A stretch of DNA of 64,000 nucleotides from Alphaproteobacteria bacterium (lineage in GTDB: Bacteria > Pseudomonadota > Alphaproteobacteria > Geminicoccales > Geminicoccaceae). The notes below the pieces were generated by a model. It searched no databases. It was not told the origin of the DNA and worked only from the letters and a program-made list of their open reading frames with translations. The translations under genes were made by a program, and so were the position numbers. Location: NCBI GenBank assembly GCA_026990035.1, contig JALSIM010000026.1, positions 97,938-161,937 on the forward strand, given 5' to 3'. Each line of letters begins with the position of its first letter. Within the stretch, counting starts at the first letter, position 1. Positions 17,695 to 27,219 of the stretch are shown here, in pieces.

Positions 17695-20600
17695 CGACCG
17701 GCCGGGTCCTCGTTCTTCTCGGCCTGCTGCTGGGAGTTCCGGGCTGGCCCGTGGCCGGCCTCGCGCAGCCCCCCGACCCGGTGCCCGTCCTCACCGTCGA
17801 AGCGGACGGGAAGACGGCCGATCTGCGGTTCGCCGCGCCGGGTGAAGCGCTGCCGGAGGCCGTCGTGCGCGGCGGCCGTCTGGTCCTCGATTTCGGCGAC
17901 CGTCCCCGACCCGGGATCGGTGACCTCGAAACCCGGCTGCGGAAGTTCGTGGCCGGTGTCACCGAGGACGCCGCCTCCGGCCGCCTGCTCTTCGTTCTTC
18001 GCTCCGGAACCGAGGTCGAGATCGCCCGGAGCGGAAGCCAGGGGCTGCGCATCACCTTCCGGCGGGAGGAAGCCGCGACCGCCGTCATCGGGGTCCGCAC
18101 CGGCCTCCATCCGGGTTTCCTGCGCATCGTGTTCGAGGGACCGGAAGCGGCGGCGGCGGAACTGGCGCGCACGGGTCCCGGGATCTCGTTGCGCTTCGCG
18201 CGTCCCCTCGACCGGCGGGTGGCGGCACGCCTCGCGCGTCTCGATCAGCTCGCGGTGGTGGAGGCGGTCGACCCCCGCAGCCTGCGATTGCGCCTCGCCG
18301 AGGGCCGCGAGGTCGAAATCCTGCGGCTGCCGCCCGATCGCCTGGTGCTCGATCTCTCGGCGGCGAAAGCCGAGCCCGCGGCAGCGGAAGCGCGCGATCC
18401 CGCCGCCTCCGGGAGCCCGGCGATCGCCCCCGCGGCGCCCTCGCCGCCTTCGGCGGAGCCCGGAACCGGCGCGGCGCAGGAGACCGCGGGGGCGGCCGAG
18501 GCCGCGGGCGGGCGCGGAGATTCCGCGGCCGGGACCCCGCCAGGCCGGGCGGAAGTGGCGGCCGTTCCGCCCCGGGAGACCGTGGCCGTCGCCGCCGGAG
18601 CGGCTCCCCCCGCCTCTCTTCCCGCTCCGCCGCCGGCCGCTTCGCCGAAACCGCCGGCAGCGGTCGGAGACGATCCGGCGCGCCGGGTGACGGAGGCGGA
18701 AACGGCCGAGGCCGAGGTGCTCGAGATCAGGGCCGCACGCGAAGGGGATACCGTCCTGCTTCGGTTCCTCTGGCCGTTCGAGGTCGGTGCCGCCGCCTTC
18801 GTCCGGGCCGGGCGGCTGTGGGTCGTCTTCGATGCCCGCACGCGGTCGCTGCTCGCGGAAAGGAAACGGATCGTCTTTCACGCCGGGGCCCTGATCCGCG
18901 CGTTGCGTCAGCAGCCCCATGAGCGGGCGACCGTCCTGCGCATCGATCTCAAGGGCACCCCGGAGCTTTCGATGCGGCGGGAGGGCACCGCCTGGGTGCT
19001 GCTGTTCGACCGCCCCGGGATCTCGGCGCTGCCGGTGGAGGTGGACGCGACCGCCGGCCGCCTGCTGTTTCCCGGTGCCCGACGGAACATCCGCTTCCGT
19101 GACAATGTGGCCGGCGAGGAGGTGCAGGTGCTCACCTACCGGCGGTCTTCCGCCGGTCTCGCCGAGCGCCGACGGCTGGTCGATCTGACCCTTCTCCCGA
19201 CGGTCCAGGGAGTCGCCTGGAGGACCGGTCAGCCGGAGGTCCGGGCGCGGCCGGTTCCGGGTGGCATGGCCATCACGCGCCCGGGCGGGCTGCGTCTCGA
19301 TCCCGCGGCCTTTCCCCCGCGGGAGGCGACCGCCCCACCGCCGGCCGCGGCCGGGGAGACGGCGGCCGAGAGTGTTGCGGCCCAAGCTGCGGCGCCCGAA
19401 GACGGCATTTCCGCCGCCGAGGGCGGTGGCTCCCAGGATCCCGCGGCGACGGAGATCCGGACCGCACGGCCGGTCCCCGCGCCGGGCGGCGGAGGCGAAG
19501 ACCCCCCGTCACCCGCCGACGGCGATACCGCGGCGGCCTCGCCCGACAACCCGCAGGAGCCGCGGGCGGAGATGGCGGCGGAAGGCGCGGGCGAAGCCCC
19601 CGAAGCGGCCACCGGAACGGGCGCCCCGGCACCCGCGGTGAGGCCCGCCGAGATGGAGTGGCGGACGACGCTGGGGCTCGCGGAGCTGTCGCCCGAAGTG
19701 CTGCAACGGACCGCACGGCTGCGCCGCGCCCTGACCGCCGAACTGGCGATGCGCGACGATCCCGAACGTCAGGCCCTGCGGTTGCGCATCGCCCGCCTCT
19801 ATCTCGCCGATGCGCTGAGTGCCGAGGCCTTCGCCCAACTCCTCGCCACCCGCGATGCCGCCGTGATCGAGGACGATCCGGTACTGGCTAAACGACGCGC
19901 CGCTCTGGCCGGCGCATCCTCGCTGCTGCTCGGGCGCAACGGCGTGGCGGCGGAGCATCTGCGCAATCCGCTGCTCGAGGAGGATCGCGAAGTCGCGCTC
20001 TGGAAGGCGGTACTGGCGGCGCGCGAAAACCGCTGGGGCGACGCCGCGGAGGAGCTCGAGCGCTCCGGCGACATTCTCGAGTCCTATCCGCCGCCCCTGC
20101 GCTTCCGGCTCGGACTGATGGCGATCATGATCGCCGCCCAGAACGGGGATGCGGCGAGCGCCTTCGCCTGGCTCGAACGCCTCGACCGCCTCCAGCTCAC
20201 CGCCGCACAGCGCGACGAGCTCCGTTTCATCGAGGCTCTCACCCTCAACCGTGACGGGGCCGGACAGGAGGCGCGCAGGCTCCTCGCCCGACTCGCCGAG
20301 GAAGCCGGCTGGATCACCGCCACCAAGGCCGACTATGCCCTCGTCAACCTCGACCGGGAGGCCGACCGCATCGACATCGCCACCGCCCGCGACGCCTTCC
20401 TCCGCCAGCGCCCCTTCTGGCGGGGCCACCCCTGGGAACCGGCGATGCTTCGGGAACTCGGTCGTCTCGAGCGGGCCCTCGACCGCCTGCCGGAGGCCCT
20501 CGCGGTCTGGCGCGAGCTTCTCGGCCGCTATCCGGAGGCGGCGCCGAGCAAGGGGGTTCCCGAGGAGATGGCGGCGACCCTGGCCGCGGCCCTCGATCCG

Positions 20601-21386
20601 GAAGCGGATCCCGCGCTGCCTCTGTTCCTGCGTCTCGAGCTCTATCGCCGCTACGTCGCTCTGCTGCCACCGGGCGAGGCGGGCGACGGCATCACCCTCG
20701 ATCTCGCCGAGGGCCTTCTCGAAGCGGGCCTTCCCGAGGTCGCCGAAACCCTCGCCGCGGAGCGGCTGCCGCTCGTCCTCGACGCCGCGATGCGCCGCGC
20801 CTTCGCCTGGCTGCAGGCCCGGGCGAGCCTGGAACGGGGCGCGCTGGGAGCGGCGCGCGAAACGACCGCGAAGCTGGTCGCCACCGGTGCGGGCGAGGAC
20901 GCCCTCCGGGCACGGTTGCTGGCGGCCCGGATCGAGCTCGCCCGCGGCAATCCCTGGGGCGCACTCGCCGCCGTCGAGGACATCGCGGATCCACGGGCGC
21001 TCGGGATCCGCATCGACGCCGCCTGGGTCGCCCGAGACTGGAACCGGCTCGTTGCTCTCGCGCCCCTCCTGACGAGCAGGCTCGAACGCCGTGAACCGGT
21101 TTCGGAGAACGAGACCATCGCCGCGCTGCGGGTGGGCACCGCCCTGTGGCGGCGCGGCGAGCGGGAAAAGGTGGTGCGGATCGCGCGCCTCGTGGCCGAC
21201 CGCAATCCCTCGCTGACCACCGACATCCTGTTCGAACTGATGACCACGCCGGTGACGATCGGCGGCGACCCGCGGCGGGTGGTCGGGGCGGCCGGCGAAC
21301 TCGCCGATCGCCTCCGCACCCGCCTCGCCCAGCTCCAGGCCGGGGACACCGAAGCGCCACCGGCGACCGGGGCGGCCGGGCTCTGA
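17691..21386 (+). CDS. Large periplasmic protein with AMIN-like segments and a C-terminal helical-repeat (TPR-like) region
   Basis: I do not recognise a named family for this 1231-residue protein. It has a Sec signal peptide (VLVLLGLLLGVPGW, cleavage near residue 25). Residues 30-225 are beta-rich with repeated VLDF or LRITF strands that resemble AMIN-type domains. A first Ala/Pro/Glu-rich linker spans about 226-340, a second beta-rich unit about 345-535, and a second linker about 540-650. From about 655 to the end it is wholly helical with repeat-like segments such as ALRLRIARLYLADALSAEAFAQLL and AVWRELLGRYPEAAP, consistent with TPRs. Its ATG overlaps the second MotB-like gene. A periplasmic scaffold for the motility module is my inference, comparable in idea to FimV or MotC. 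Confidence 0.75.
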   Translation: MTTGRVLVLLGLLLGVPGWPVAGLAQPPDPVPVLTVEADGKTADLRFAAPGEALPEAVVRGGRLVLDFGDRPRPGIGDLETRLRKFVAGVTEDAASGRLLFVLRSGTEVEIARSGSQGLRITFRREEAATAVIGVRTGLHPGFLRIVFEGPEAAAAELARTGPGISLRFARPLDRRVAARLARLDQLAVVEAVDPRSLRLRLAEGREVEILRLPPDRLVLDLSAAKAEPAAAEARDPAASGSPAIAPAAPSPPSAEPGTGAAQETAGAAEAAGGRGDSAAGTPPGRAEVAAVPPRETVAVAAGAAPPASLPAPPPAASPKPPAAVGDDPARRVTEAETAEAEVLEIRAAREGDTVLLRFLWPFEVGAAAFVRAGRLWVVFDARTRSLLAERKRIVFHAGALIRALRQQPHERATVLRIDLKGTPELSMRREGTAWVLLFDRPGISALPVEVDATAGRLLFPGARRNIRFRDNVAGEEVQVLTYRRSSAGLAERRRLVDLTLLPTVQGVAWRTGQPEVRARPVPGGMAITRPGGLRLDPAAFPPREATAPPPAAAGETAAESVAAQAAAPEDGISAAEGGGSQDPAATEIRTARPVPAPGGGGEDPPSPADGDTAAASPDNPQEPRAEMAAEGAGEAPEAATGTGAPAPAVRPAEMEWRTTLGLAELSPEVLQRTARLRRALTAELAMRDDPERQALRLRIARLYLADALSAEAFAQLLATRDAAVIEDDPVLAKRRAALAGASSLLLGRNGVAAEHLRNPLLEEDREVALWKAVLAARENRWGDAAEELERSGDILESYPPPLRFRLGLMAIMIAAQNGDAASAFAWLERLDRLQLTAAQRDELRFIEALTLNRDGAGQEARRLLARLAEEAGWITATKADYALVNLDREADRIDIATARDAFLRQRPFWRGHPWEPAMLRELGRLERALDRLPEALAVWRELLGRYPEAAPSKGVPEEMAATLAAALDPEADPALPLFLRLELYRRYVALLPPGEAGDGITLDLAEGLLEAGLPEVAETLAAERLPLVLDAAMRRAFAWLQARASLERGALGAARETTAKLVATGAGEDALRARLLAARIELARGNPWGALAAVEDIADPRALGIRIDAAWVARDWNRLVALAPLLTSRLERREPVSENETIAALRVGTALWRRGEREKVVRIARLVADRNPSLTTDILFELMTTPVTIGGDPRRVVGAAGELADRLRTRLAQLQAGDTEAPPATGAAGL

Positions 21387-21516
21387 TCGCGACACCGGCG
21401 GTTCCGATCCCGCGCCCCGGCGAGGCGGCTCCCACCGTTGCGAGGACACCGCCGGGCGCGTAAAGCATGCCCGTCCGTTCTCCGGGCCGCCTCACAGTCG
21501 ACAGGATCGAACGCGC

Positions 21517-22530
21517 TTGTTCCGCTTCGCAATTACACGGCTGGGTCTCCTCGTCCCCACCTTTCTCGGCGTGACCCTGATCGCCTTCCTGTTCATTCGC
21601 CTGCTGCCCGGCGATCCCATCGAGATCCTCGCCGGTGAACGGGGCGTGAGCCCGGAACGCCATGCCCGCCTGATGCGGGAGCTGGGTTTCGACCGGCCGC
21701 TGTGGGAGCAGTATCTGAACTATCTGCTCGACGTGCTGCAGGGAGATCTCGGCCGTTCGATCGTCACCAGGCAGCCGATCATCGAGGAATTCCTCACCCT
21801 GTTCCCGGCCACCCTCGAGCTTTCCCTCTGTGCCATTCTCCTGGCGGTGGTGATCGGCCTGCCGGTCGGCATTCTCGCCGCCGTACGCCGGGGCACCGTC
21901 TTCGATCACAGTGTCATGGCGGTGACGTTGACCGGCTATTCGATGCCCATCTTCTGGTGGGGGCTGCTCCTGATCATCCTCTTTTCCGGCATTCTCGGCT
22001 GGACACCCGTGTCCGGCCGCCTGTCGCTGCTCTATTACGTGGAACCGGTGACCGGCTTCATGCTGATCGACACCCTGCTGTCCGATCAGGAGGGCGCCTT
22101 CCTCTCGGCCCTGCGGCATCTGATCCTGCCGACGGTGGTCCTCGGCACCATTCCGCTGGCGGTGATCGCCCGCCAGACCCGTTCGGCGATGCTCGAAGTG
22201 CTGGGCGAGGATTATGTCCGCACCGCCCGCGCCAAGGGCCTGCCGCCCTGGCGGATCATCGGCCTGCACGCGCTCCGCAACGCTCTCGTCCCGGTAGTCA
22301 CCACCATCGGCCTGCAGGTCGGGGTGCTGCTCGCCGGCGCGATCCTCACCGAGACCATCTTCTCCTGGCCCGGGGTCGGCAAATGGCTCGTCGATTCCAT
22401 CTTCCGCCGCGACTATCCGGCGGTGCAGGGCGGGCTGCTGCTGATCGCCAGCCTGGTGATGCTGGTCAATCTGGTGGTCGACCTCCTCTACGGCCTGATC
22501 AACCCCCGCATCCGGCATCGGAGGGCCTGA
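21517..22530 (+). CDS. dppB: Dipeptide-type ABC transporter permease (DppB-like)
   Basis: This 337-residue permease opens with an N-terminal helix and the motif IRLLPGDPIEILAGE, typical of DppB/OppB proteins. It has six membrane segments and the EAA loop EDYVRTARAKGLPPWRIIGLHALRNA that docks to the ATPase. The start is a TTG at 21517 with AGGA ten bases upstream; family N-termini begin just here. It heads a four-gene set dppBCDF with one- to four-base overlaps. No binding protein gene is adjacent. Confidence 0.92.
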   Translation: MFRFAITRLGLLVPTFLGVTLIAFLFIRLLPGDPIEILAGERGVSPERHARLMRELGFDRPLWEQYLNYLLDVLQGDLGRSIVTRQPIIEEFLTLFPATLELSLCAILLAVVIGLPVGILAAVRRGTVFDHSVMAVTLTGYSMPIFWWGLLLIILFSGILGWTPVSGRLSLLYYVEPVTGFMLIDTLLSDQEGAFLSALRHLILPTVVLGTIPLAVIARQTRSAMLEVLGEDYVRTARAKGLPPWRIIGLHALRNALVPVVTTIGLQVGVLLAGAILTETIFSWPGVGKWLVDSIFRRDYPAVQGGLLLIASLVMLVNLVVDLLYGLINPRIRHRRA

Positions 22531-23453
22531 TGGCGGGCCCGCCGGAGACCCTCCCGGAAGCCGCTGCGGACATCACCGCCGGGCCCGAGCCGCCCGGCCC
22601 GATGCGCGAATTCTGGCACCACTACCGCCAGAACCGGGGCGCGGTGGTCGGTCTCGGCTTTCTCGTCTTCCTCGTGCTCCTCGCCCTGTTCGCCGATTTC
22701 GTCGCCCCGCATCCGCCCGACGCCCAGTATCGCGACGCCTTCCTGACCCCGCCGGTCTGGCAGGAAGGAGGAAGCTGGCGGTTCCCGCTCGGCACCGACG
22801 CCACCGGTCGCGACATTCTTTCGCGGATCGTCTTCGGCTCGCGCTATTCGCTGTCCATCGGCTTCTTGGTGATCGTACTGTCGCTTCTGGGCGGCATCAC
22901 CATCGGCCTGGTGGCGGGTTTCTCCGGCGGCTGGATCGACAGCCTGGTGATGCGGCTGATGGACGTGCTGATCGCCATCCCGGGCCTCCTCCTCGCCCTC
23001 GTCGTGGTGGCGATCATGGGCCCCGGCCTGTTCAACGCCATGTTCGCCATCGCCATCGTCTACCTGCCGCATTTCGTGCGCCTGACGCGGGCGGCGACCC
23101 TGGCCGAACTGTCGCGCGACTACGTCACCGGCAGCCGCGTCGCCGGCGCCGGGCTGCCCCGGCTGATGTTCGTGACCGTCCTGCCCAACTGCATGCCACC
23201 GCTGATCGTCCAGGCGACCCTGAGCTTTTCCACCGCGGTCCTGGACATGGCGGCGCTCGGATTCCTGGGCATGGGGGCCCAGCCGCCGACGCCGGAATGG
23301 GGTACGATGCTGGCCGACGCCCGCGAGTTCATCCTCCGCGCCTGGTGGGTGGTGACCTTCCCGGGCATGGCGATCCTGCTCACCGTGCTGGCCATCAACC
23401 TCGTGGGCGACGGCCTGCGCGACGTACTCGATCCGAAACTGAAACGCTCATGA
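22530..23453 (+). CDS. dppC: Dipeptide-type ABC transporter permease (DppC-like)
   Basis: This 307-residue permease has the N-terminal segment EFWHHYRQNRGAVVGLGFL and the GTDATGRDILSRIVFGSRYSL motif that defines DppC/OppC proteins, then six membrane segments and the EAA loop RDYVTGSRVAGAGLPRLMFV. Its ATG overlaps the dppB stop by one base (TGATG). It forms the heterodimeric channel with DppB. Confidence 0.93.
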   Translation: MAGPPETLPEAAADITAGPEPPGPMREFWHHYRQNRGAVVGLGFLVFLVLLALFADFVAPHPPDAQYRDAFLTPPVWQEGGSWRFPLGTDATGRDILSRIVFGSRYSLSIGFLVIVLSLLGGITIGLVAGFSGGWIDSLVMRLMDVLIAIPGLLLALVVVAIMGPGLFNAMFAIAIVYLPHFVRLTRAATLAELSRDYVTGSRVAGAGLPRLMFVTVLPNCMPPLIVQATLSFSTAVLDMAALGFLGMGAQPPTPEWGTMLADAREFILRAWWVVTFPGMAILLTVLAINLVGDGLRDVLDPKLKRS

Positions 23454-24451
23454 GCCTGCTCGAAATCCGCGATCTGATCGTCGAATTCCCGGTCGCCGGC
23501 GGCATGCTGAGGGCGGTCGACGGGATCGATCTCGACGTCGATGCGGGCGAACTCGTGGCGATCGTCGGCGAATCCGGCTCCGGCAAGTCGGTGGCCATGC
23601 TGGCGGTCATGGGCCTGCTGCCGCCGACGGCGCGGGTCACCGCCGGGCGCCTCGCCTTCGCCGGCCACGATCTGCTCGCCATGCGCGCCGATCATCGCCG
23701 GCGCATCATCGGCAAGGACATGGCGATGATCTTCCAGGAGCCGACGAGTTCCCTCAACCCCTGTTTCACCATCGGCTTCCAGCTCGAGGAGGCGATCGGG
23801 ACCCATCTCGGCGGCCGCCGCGAGGAGCGCCGGCGACGGGCGATCGAGCTGCTCGGGAAGGTCGGCATCCCCTCCCCGGAAAAACGGCTGCGCGCCTTCC
23901 CCCATCAGCTCTCGGGGGGGATGAACCAGCGGGTGATGATCGCCATGGCCATCGCCTGCGGCCCCCGACTGCTGATCGCCGACGAACCGACGACCGCCCT
24001 CGACGTCACGATCCAGGCGCAGATCCTCGACCTGCTCCTGGAACTGCGGCGGGAACGGGAGATGGCGATGGTGCTCATCACCCACGCGATGGGGGTGGTC
24101 GCCGAGACCGCCGAGCGGGTCGTCGTCCAGTACGCCGGCCGGCAGGTCGAGGAACAGGAGGTGTTCGGCCTCTTCGAGGATCCGCATCATCCTTACACCC
24201 GGGCGCTCCTCGACGCCCTGCCCGAACGCAATCTCGGCCGGCGGCTGGCGGCGATCCCCGGCGTCGTGCCCGGTCTCTGGGACCGGCCCGAGGGCTGCCT
24301 CTTCCATCCCCGCTGCCGCTTCGCCACCGATCGCTGCCGCCGACAGCCACCTCCGCCGGCGGCGGCGGAACTCGGCCGCGCCCGCTGCCACTACCCGCTG
24401 GTCGGCGGGGTGCCGCTGGGCCATCCCCGCATCGGGGCGCCGGCCGAATGA
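23450..24451 (+). CDS. dppD: Dipeptide-type ABC transporter ATPase (DppD-like)
   Basis: This 333-residue ATPase has Walker A GESGSGKS, signature LSGGMNQR, and Walker [13 protein letters not shown]. The C-terminal oligopeptide/dipeptide domain has the cysteine cluster [15 protein letters not shown] plus a later Cys, which resembles the 4Fe-4S-type motif seen in this family. It overlaps dppC by ATGA and dppF by four bases. Confidence 0.94.
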   Translation: MSLLEIRDLIVEFPVAGGMLRAVDGIDLDVDAGELVAIVGESGSGKSVAMLAVMGLLPPTARVTAGRLAFAGHDLLAMRADHRRRIIGKDMAMIFQEPTSSLNPCFTIGFQLEEAIGTHLGGRREERRRRAIELLGKVGIPSPEKRLRAFPHQLSGGMNQRVMIAMAIACGPRLLIADEPTTALDVTIQAQILDLLLELRREREMAMVLITHAMGVVAETAERVVVQYAGRQVEEQEVFGLFEDPHHPYTRALLDALPERNLGRRLAAIPGVVPGLWDRPEGCLFHPRCRFATDRCRRQPPPPAAAELGRARCHYPLVGGVPLGHPRIGAPAE

Positions 24452-25434
24452 CCGGCGAGGTCGTGGTCGCGGCCAGGGATCTGTGCCGCTACTACACGGT
24501 CGGCGGCGGCCTGTTCGCCCGCGGCCAGATCCTGAAGGCGGTGGACGGGGCGAGCTTCACCCTCCGGACCGGCCGTACCCTGGCGGTGGTCGGCGAATCC
24601 GGTTGCGGCAAATCGACCCTCGCCCGCCTCGTCACCATGGTCGAGCGGCCCAGCTCGGGCCGCCTCGAGATCTGCGGCACCGATCCCGTCGGAGTGGATC
24701 GCGAGACCAAAAGGCGTCTCCGCCGCAGCGTCCAGATCGTCTTCCAGGATCCCTACGGTTCCCTCAATCCGCGCCAGAAGGTGGCGACCATCCTCGCCGA
24801 ACCTCTCGTCATCAACACCCGGAAGAGCGCCCGGGAACGGCGCGAGGCGGTGGCGGCGATGATGCGCCGGGTGGGGTTGCGGCCGGAACTGGGGCGACGC
24901 TATCCGCACATGTTCTCCGGCGGCCAGCGCCAGCGGATCGCCGTCGCCCGGGCCCTGATGCTCGAGCCCGCGGTGGTGGTGCTGGACGAACCGGTCTCGG
25001 CCCTCGATCTCTCGATCCAGGCCCAGGTCCTCAACCTGCTGGAAGATCTGCAGGCCGAACTGGGGCTCGCCTATCTGTTCATCAGCCACGATCTCTCGGT
25101 GGTCCGGTACATCGCCGACGAGATCATGGTCATGTATCTGGGACGTCCGGTGGAACAGGGACCGCGGGAAGCCCTCTTCGCCGAGCCCCTCCATCCCTAC
25201 ACGCGGGCGCTGCTGGCGGCGACGCCGGTGGCCGATCCCCGCCGCCGGCGGCGGCGCGACCGGTCGGCCCTCGGGGGCGAGACGCCTTCCCCGATCGACC
25301 CGCCGTCCGGTTGCCCCTTCCACCCCCGCTGTCCCCTCGCCGACGCGCGCTGTCGCCGCGAGCGCCCGGAACCGCTGCAGCGGGGCGATCGCCAGGTCGC
25401 CTGCCATGCGGTGGAGGAGGGTCGCGGCCCCTGA
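24448..25434 (+). CDS. dppF: Dipeptide-type ABC transporter ATPase (DppF-like)
   Basis: This 328-residue ATPase is the partner of DppD. It has the N-terminal LCRYYTVGGG segment, Walker A GESGCGKS, signature FSGGQRQR, and Walker B VVVLDEPVSALD. The C-terminal cysteine motif GCPFHPRCPLADARC is present. The ATG overlaps the dppD TGA (ATGA). It is the last gene of the operon and is followed by the convergent HlyU-family gene 21 bases on. Confidence 0.94.
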   Translation: MTGEVVVAARDLCRYYTVGGGLFARGQILKAVDGASFTLRTGRTLAVVGESGCGKSTLARLVTMVERPSSGRLEICGTDPVGVDRETKRRLRRSVQIVFQDPYGSLNPRQKVATILAEPLVINTRKSARERREAVAAMMRRVGLRPELGRRYPHMFSGGQRQRIAVARALMLEPAVVVLDEPVSALDLSIQAQVLNLLEDLQAELGLAYLFISHDLSVVRYIADEIMVMYLGRPVEQGPREALFAEPLHPYTRALLAATPVADPRRRRRRDRSALGGETPSPIDPPSGCPFHPRCPLADARCRRERPEPLQRGDRQVACHAVEEGRGP

Positions 25435-25455
25435 GCGGTCGGCGGGCGGCCCGGA

Positions 25456-25752
25456 TCAGCCTTTTCCCCGATCGAAGATGCGGTCGCCCAGCTCGTCGAT
25501 GATCTGCTGGCCCTTGCGCACGGCGAAACTGGCCGCGGCCTCGGCGCTGGCGTGGGTGTCGGCGCGGATGAAACGGTGTTCCTTGCGCCCCTCGGGCGTC
25601 TCCTTGCTGATGATCCCGGCGGTCAGATACTGCCCGCCCTGGGCCATCGGCGTGGGGGTGATACTGTAGCCCTGGTACTCGACCGTTTCTCCCGGGGGAG
25701 GCTTGGGCGCGCCGCCGCCCAGGAGACGTTTGAACATGTCACCAAGTCCCAA
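25456..25752 (-). CDS. HlyU family protein
   Basis: This small protein of about 98 residues matches the HlyU family, with the strand pattern VEYQGYSITPTPM, GQYLTAGIISKE and EHRFIRADTHASAEAA. HlyU is a transcriptional activator of haemolysin genes in Vibrio, but many alphaproteobacterial relatives are uncharacterised. A TTG at 25752 is chosen because AGGAGG lies six bases before it; the ATG at 25737 is 21 bases from the same site. No haemolysin is near. It lies 20 bases downstream of the DUF4332 gene and is probably co-transcribed. Confidence 0.8.
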   Translation of the reverse strand: MGLGDMFKRLLGGGAPKPPPGETVEYQGYSITPTPMAQGGQYLTAGIISKETPEGRKEHRFIRADTHASAEAAASFAVRKGQQIIDELGDRIFDRGKG

Positions 25753-25772
25753 CCCGATCCTCCTCTCGACGT

Positions 25773-26180
25773 TCAGGAACTCACCGCGGGAGGTAGGCTC
25801 TTCGCCTGTGCGATCCAGCGGGCGATGGTCTTGCGCGCCGGCAGCGAACGGGTGACGCGGCCCTCGCCGTTGACCTCCATCATCCGGCTCTCGAGCGTCT
25901 CGACCCGTTCGCCACGCAACTGCCGGACGGTCCGCAGGCCGATCGCCTCGAGCAGTTCCGCATACTGGCTGCCGACGCCCTTGATGCGCATGAAATCGGC
26001 CATCGCCACCCATTTGGCGAGCCGTCCCTCCTCGATGCCGGTGCGGCGCGCGAGCTCCCGTCGCCTCTGACGGCTGCCGGCGGCGCGCAGGAGGTCGGCG
26101 GTGGTCGAAATGCCGGCTTCCCTGAGCTTGGCCCCGTAGCCGCGGCCGATGCCCTCGATATGCTCCACAGGGTATGGCAT
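25773..26180 (-). CDS. DUF4332 domain protein
   Basis: This 135-residue helical protein has paired helix-hairpin-helix-like units: IEGIGRGYGAKLREAGI near the start and ADFMRIKGVGSQYAELLEAIG in the middle. These match DUF4332, which is predicted to bind DNA or nucleotides by analogy with HhH motifs, though no function is proven. It has no signal peptide. It is upstream of the HlyU-like gene and divergent from the uronate dehydrogenase gene. Confidence 0.85.
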   Translation of the reverse strand: MPYPVEHIEGIGRGYGAKLREAGISTTADLLRAAGSRQRRRELARRTGIEEGRLAKWVAMADFMRIKGVGSQYAELLEAIGLRTVRQLRGERVETLESRMMEVNGEGRVTRSLPARKTIARWIAQAKSLPPAVSS

Positions 26181-26389
26181 TTCCGCCCTTCTCCGGTCCC
26201 GCTTTCCGCGATGGCGGGTGCAGCGCCGAGCCTCCCCGGGCGGCTACTGTGCGGAAGCGGAGCCCCCGTGGCAAGCCGTTTGGCGGCCCACCGGACGCGT
26301 CGGCGGGGCGACCCGGAGGCGGGAAAAAAGCCGGCGACAGAGCCGCCGCCGCGAGCTAGCCTCGAAGCCGCGCGGAGGGGAGGCGATAG

Positions 26390-27199
26390 ATGAAGACGGT
26401 TCTGATCACCGGAGCGGCGGGGAATGTCGGTGGCTGGCTCCGCCGTCTCCTCGCCGGCGTCTATCCGCGGCTGGTGCTGAGCGACCGGCGGCCGCCCGCC
26501 GATCTCCGGCCGGAGGAGGAATTCCGTGCCACCGATCTGGCCGACCTCGATTCCGTGATCCGGACGGTCGCCGGAGTCGAAGGGATCGTCCATCTCGGCG
26601 GCCATTCCGTCGAAGGCTCCTGGGAGGAAATCCTGCAGGCCAACATCCTGGGCTGCTACCATCTGTTCGAGGCCGCCCGGCGGCAGGGGGTGGAACGGAT
26701 CGTCTTCGCCTCTTCCAACCACGCCGTGGGATTCTATCCGCGACGACGGCGCATCGGCGTCGATCACCGGGTCCGTCCCGACAGCCGCTACGGCGTGTCG
26801 AAGGTTTTCGGCGAGGCCCTGGGCTCCCTCTACGCGGACAAATACGGGCTGCGGGTGACGAGCATCCGCATCGGCAATGTCGCGGAAAGGCCGGTGGACC
26901 GGCGCCGGCTGGCGATCTGGATCCATCCGGAGGACCTGGCGCAGCTCGTGCGCATCGGCCTCGAACATCCCGCGGTCCACAACGAGATCCTGTTCGGCGC
27001 TTCGGCCAACGAGCGTTCCTGGTGGGACGACGAGGCGGCCCGGCGACTGGGCTATCGCCCACGTCACCGCGCCGAGGATCACGCTGCCGAAGCCCTGGCC
27101 GCACAGGCGGCCATGCCGCCGGATCCGGTCGGCGACCGGTTCGAGGGGGGCGGCTTCTGCAGTCTCGAATTCTCGGGGGATCCGGACACCATCGGCTGA
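26390..27199 (+). CDS. udh: NAD-dependent uronate dehydrogenase (extended SDR)
   Basis: This 269-residue extended SDR oxidises hexuronates (glucuronate or galacturonate) to aldaric acid lactones. The NAD motif is TGAAGNVGGW at about residues 8-17. The catalytic tyrosine and lysine are Tyr134 and Lys138 (RYGVSK), and the preceding FASSNHAVGFY segment carries the Ser. WIHPEDLAQLVRIGLEHP and ERSWWDDEAARRLGY are typical of the Udh group; Agrobacterium Udh uses Tyr136. GGAGGGGAGG precedes the ATG. A DapA-superfamily gene follows 20 bases on, probably in the same pathway. Confidence 0.87.
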   Translation: MKTVLITGAAGNVGGWLRRLLAGVYPRLVLSDRRPPADLRPEEEFRATDLADLDSVIRTVAGVEGIVHLGGHSVEGSWEEILQANILGCYHLFEAARRQGVERIVFASSNHAVGFYPRRRRIGVDHRVRPDSRYGVSKVFGEALGSLYADKYGLRVTSIRIGNVAERPVDRRRLAIWIHPEDLAQLVRIGLEHPAVHNEILFGASANERSWWDDEAARRLGYRPRHRAEDHAAEALAAQAAMPPDPVGDRFEGGGFCSLEFSGDPDTIG

Positions 27200-27219
27200 A
27201 ATCCGACGGAGGACGAACC

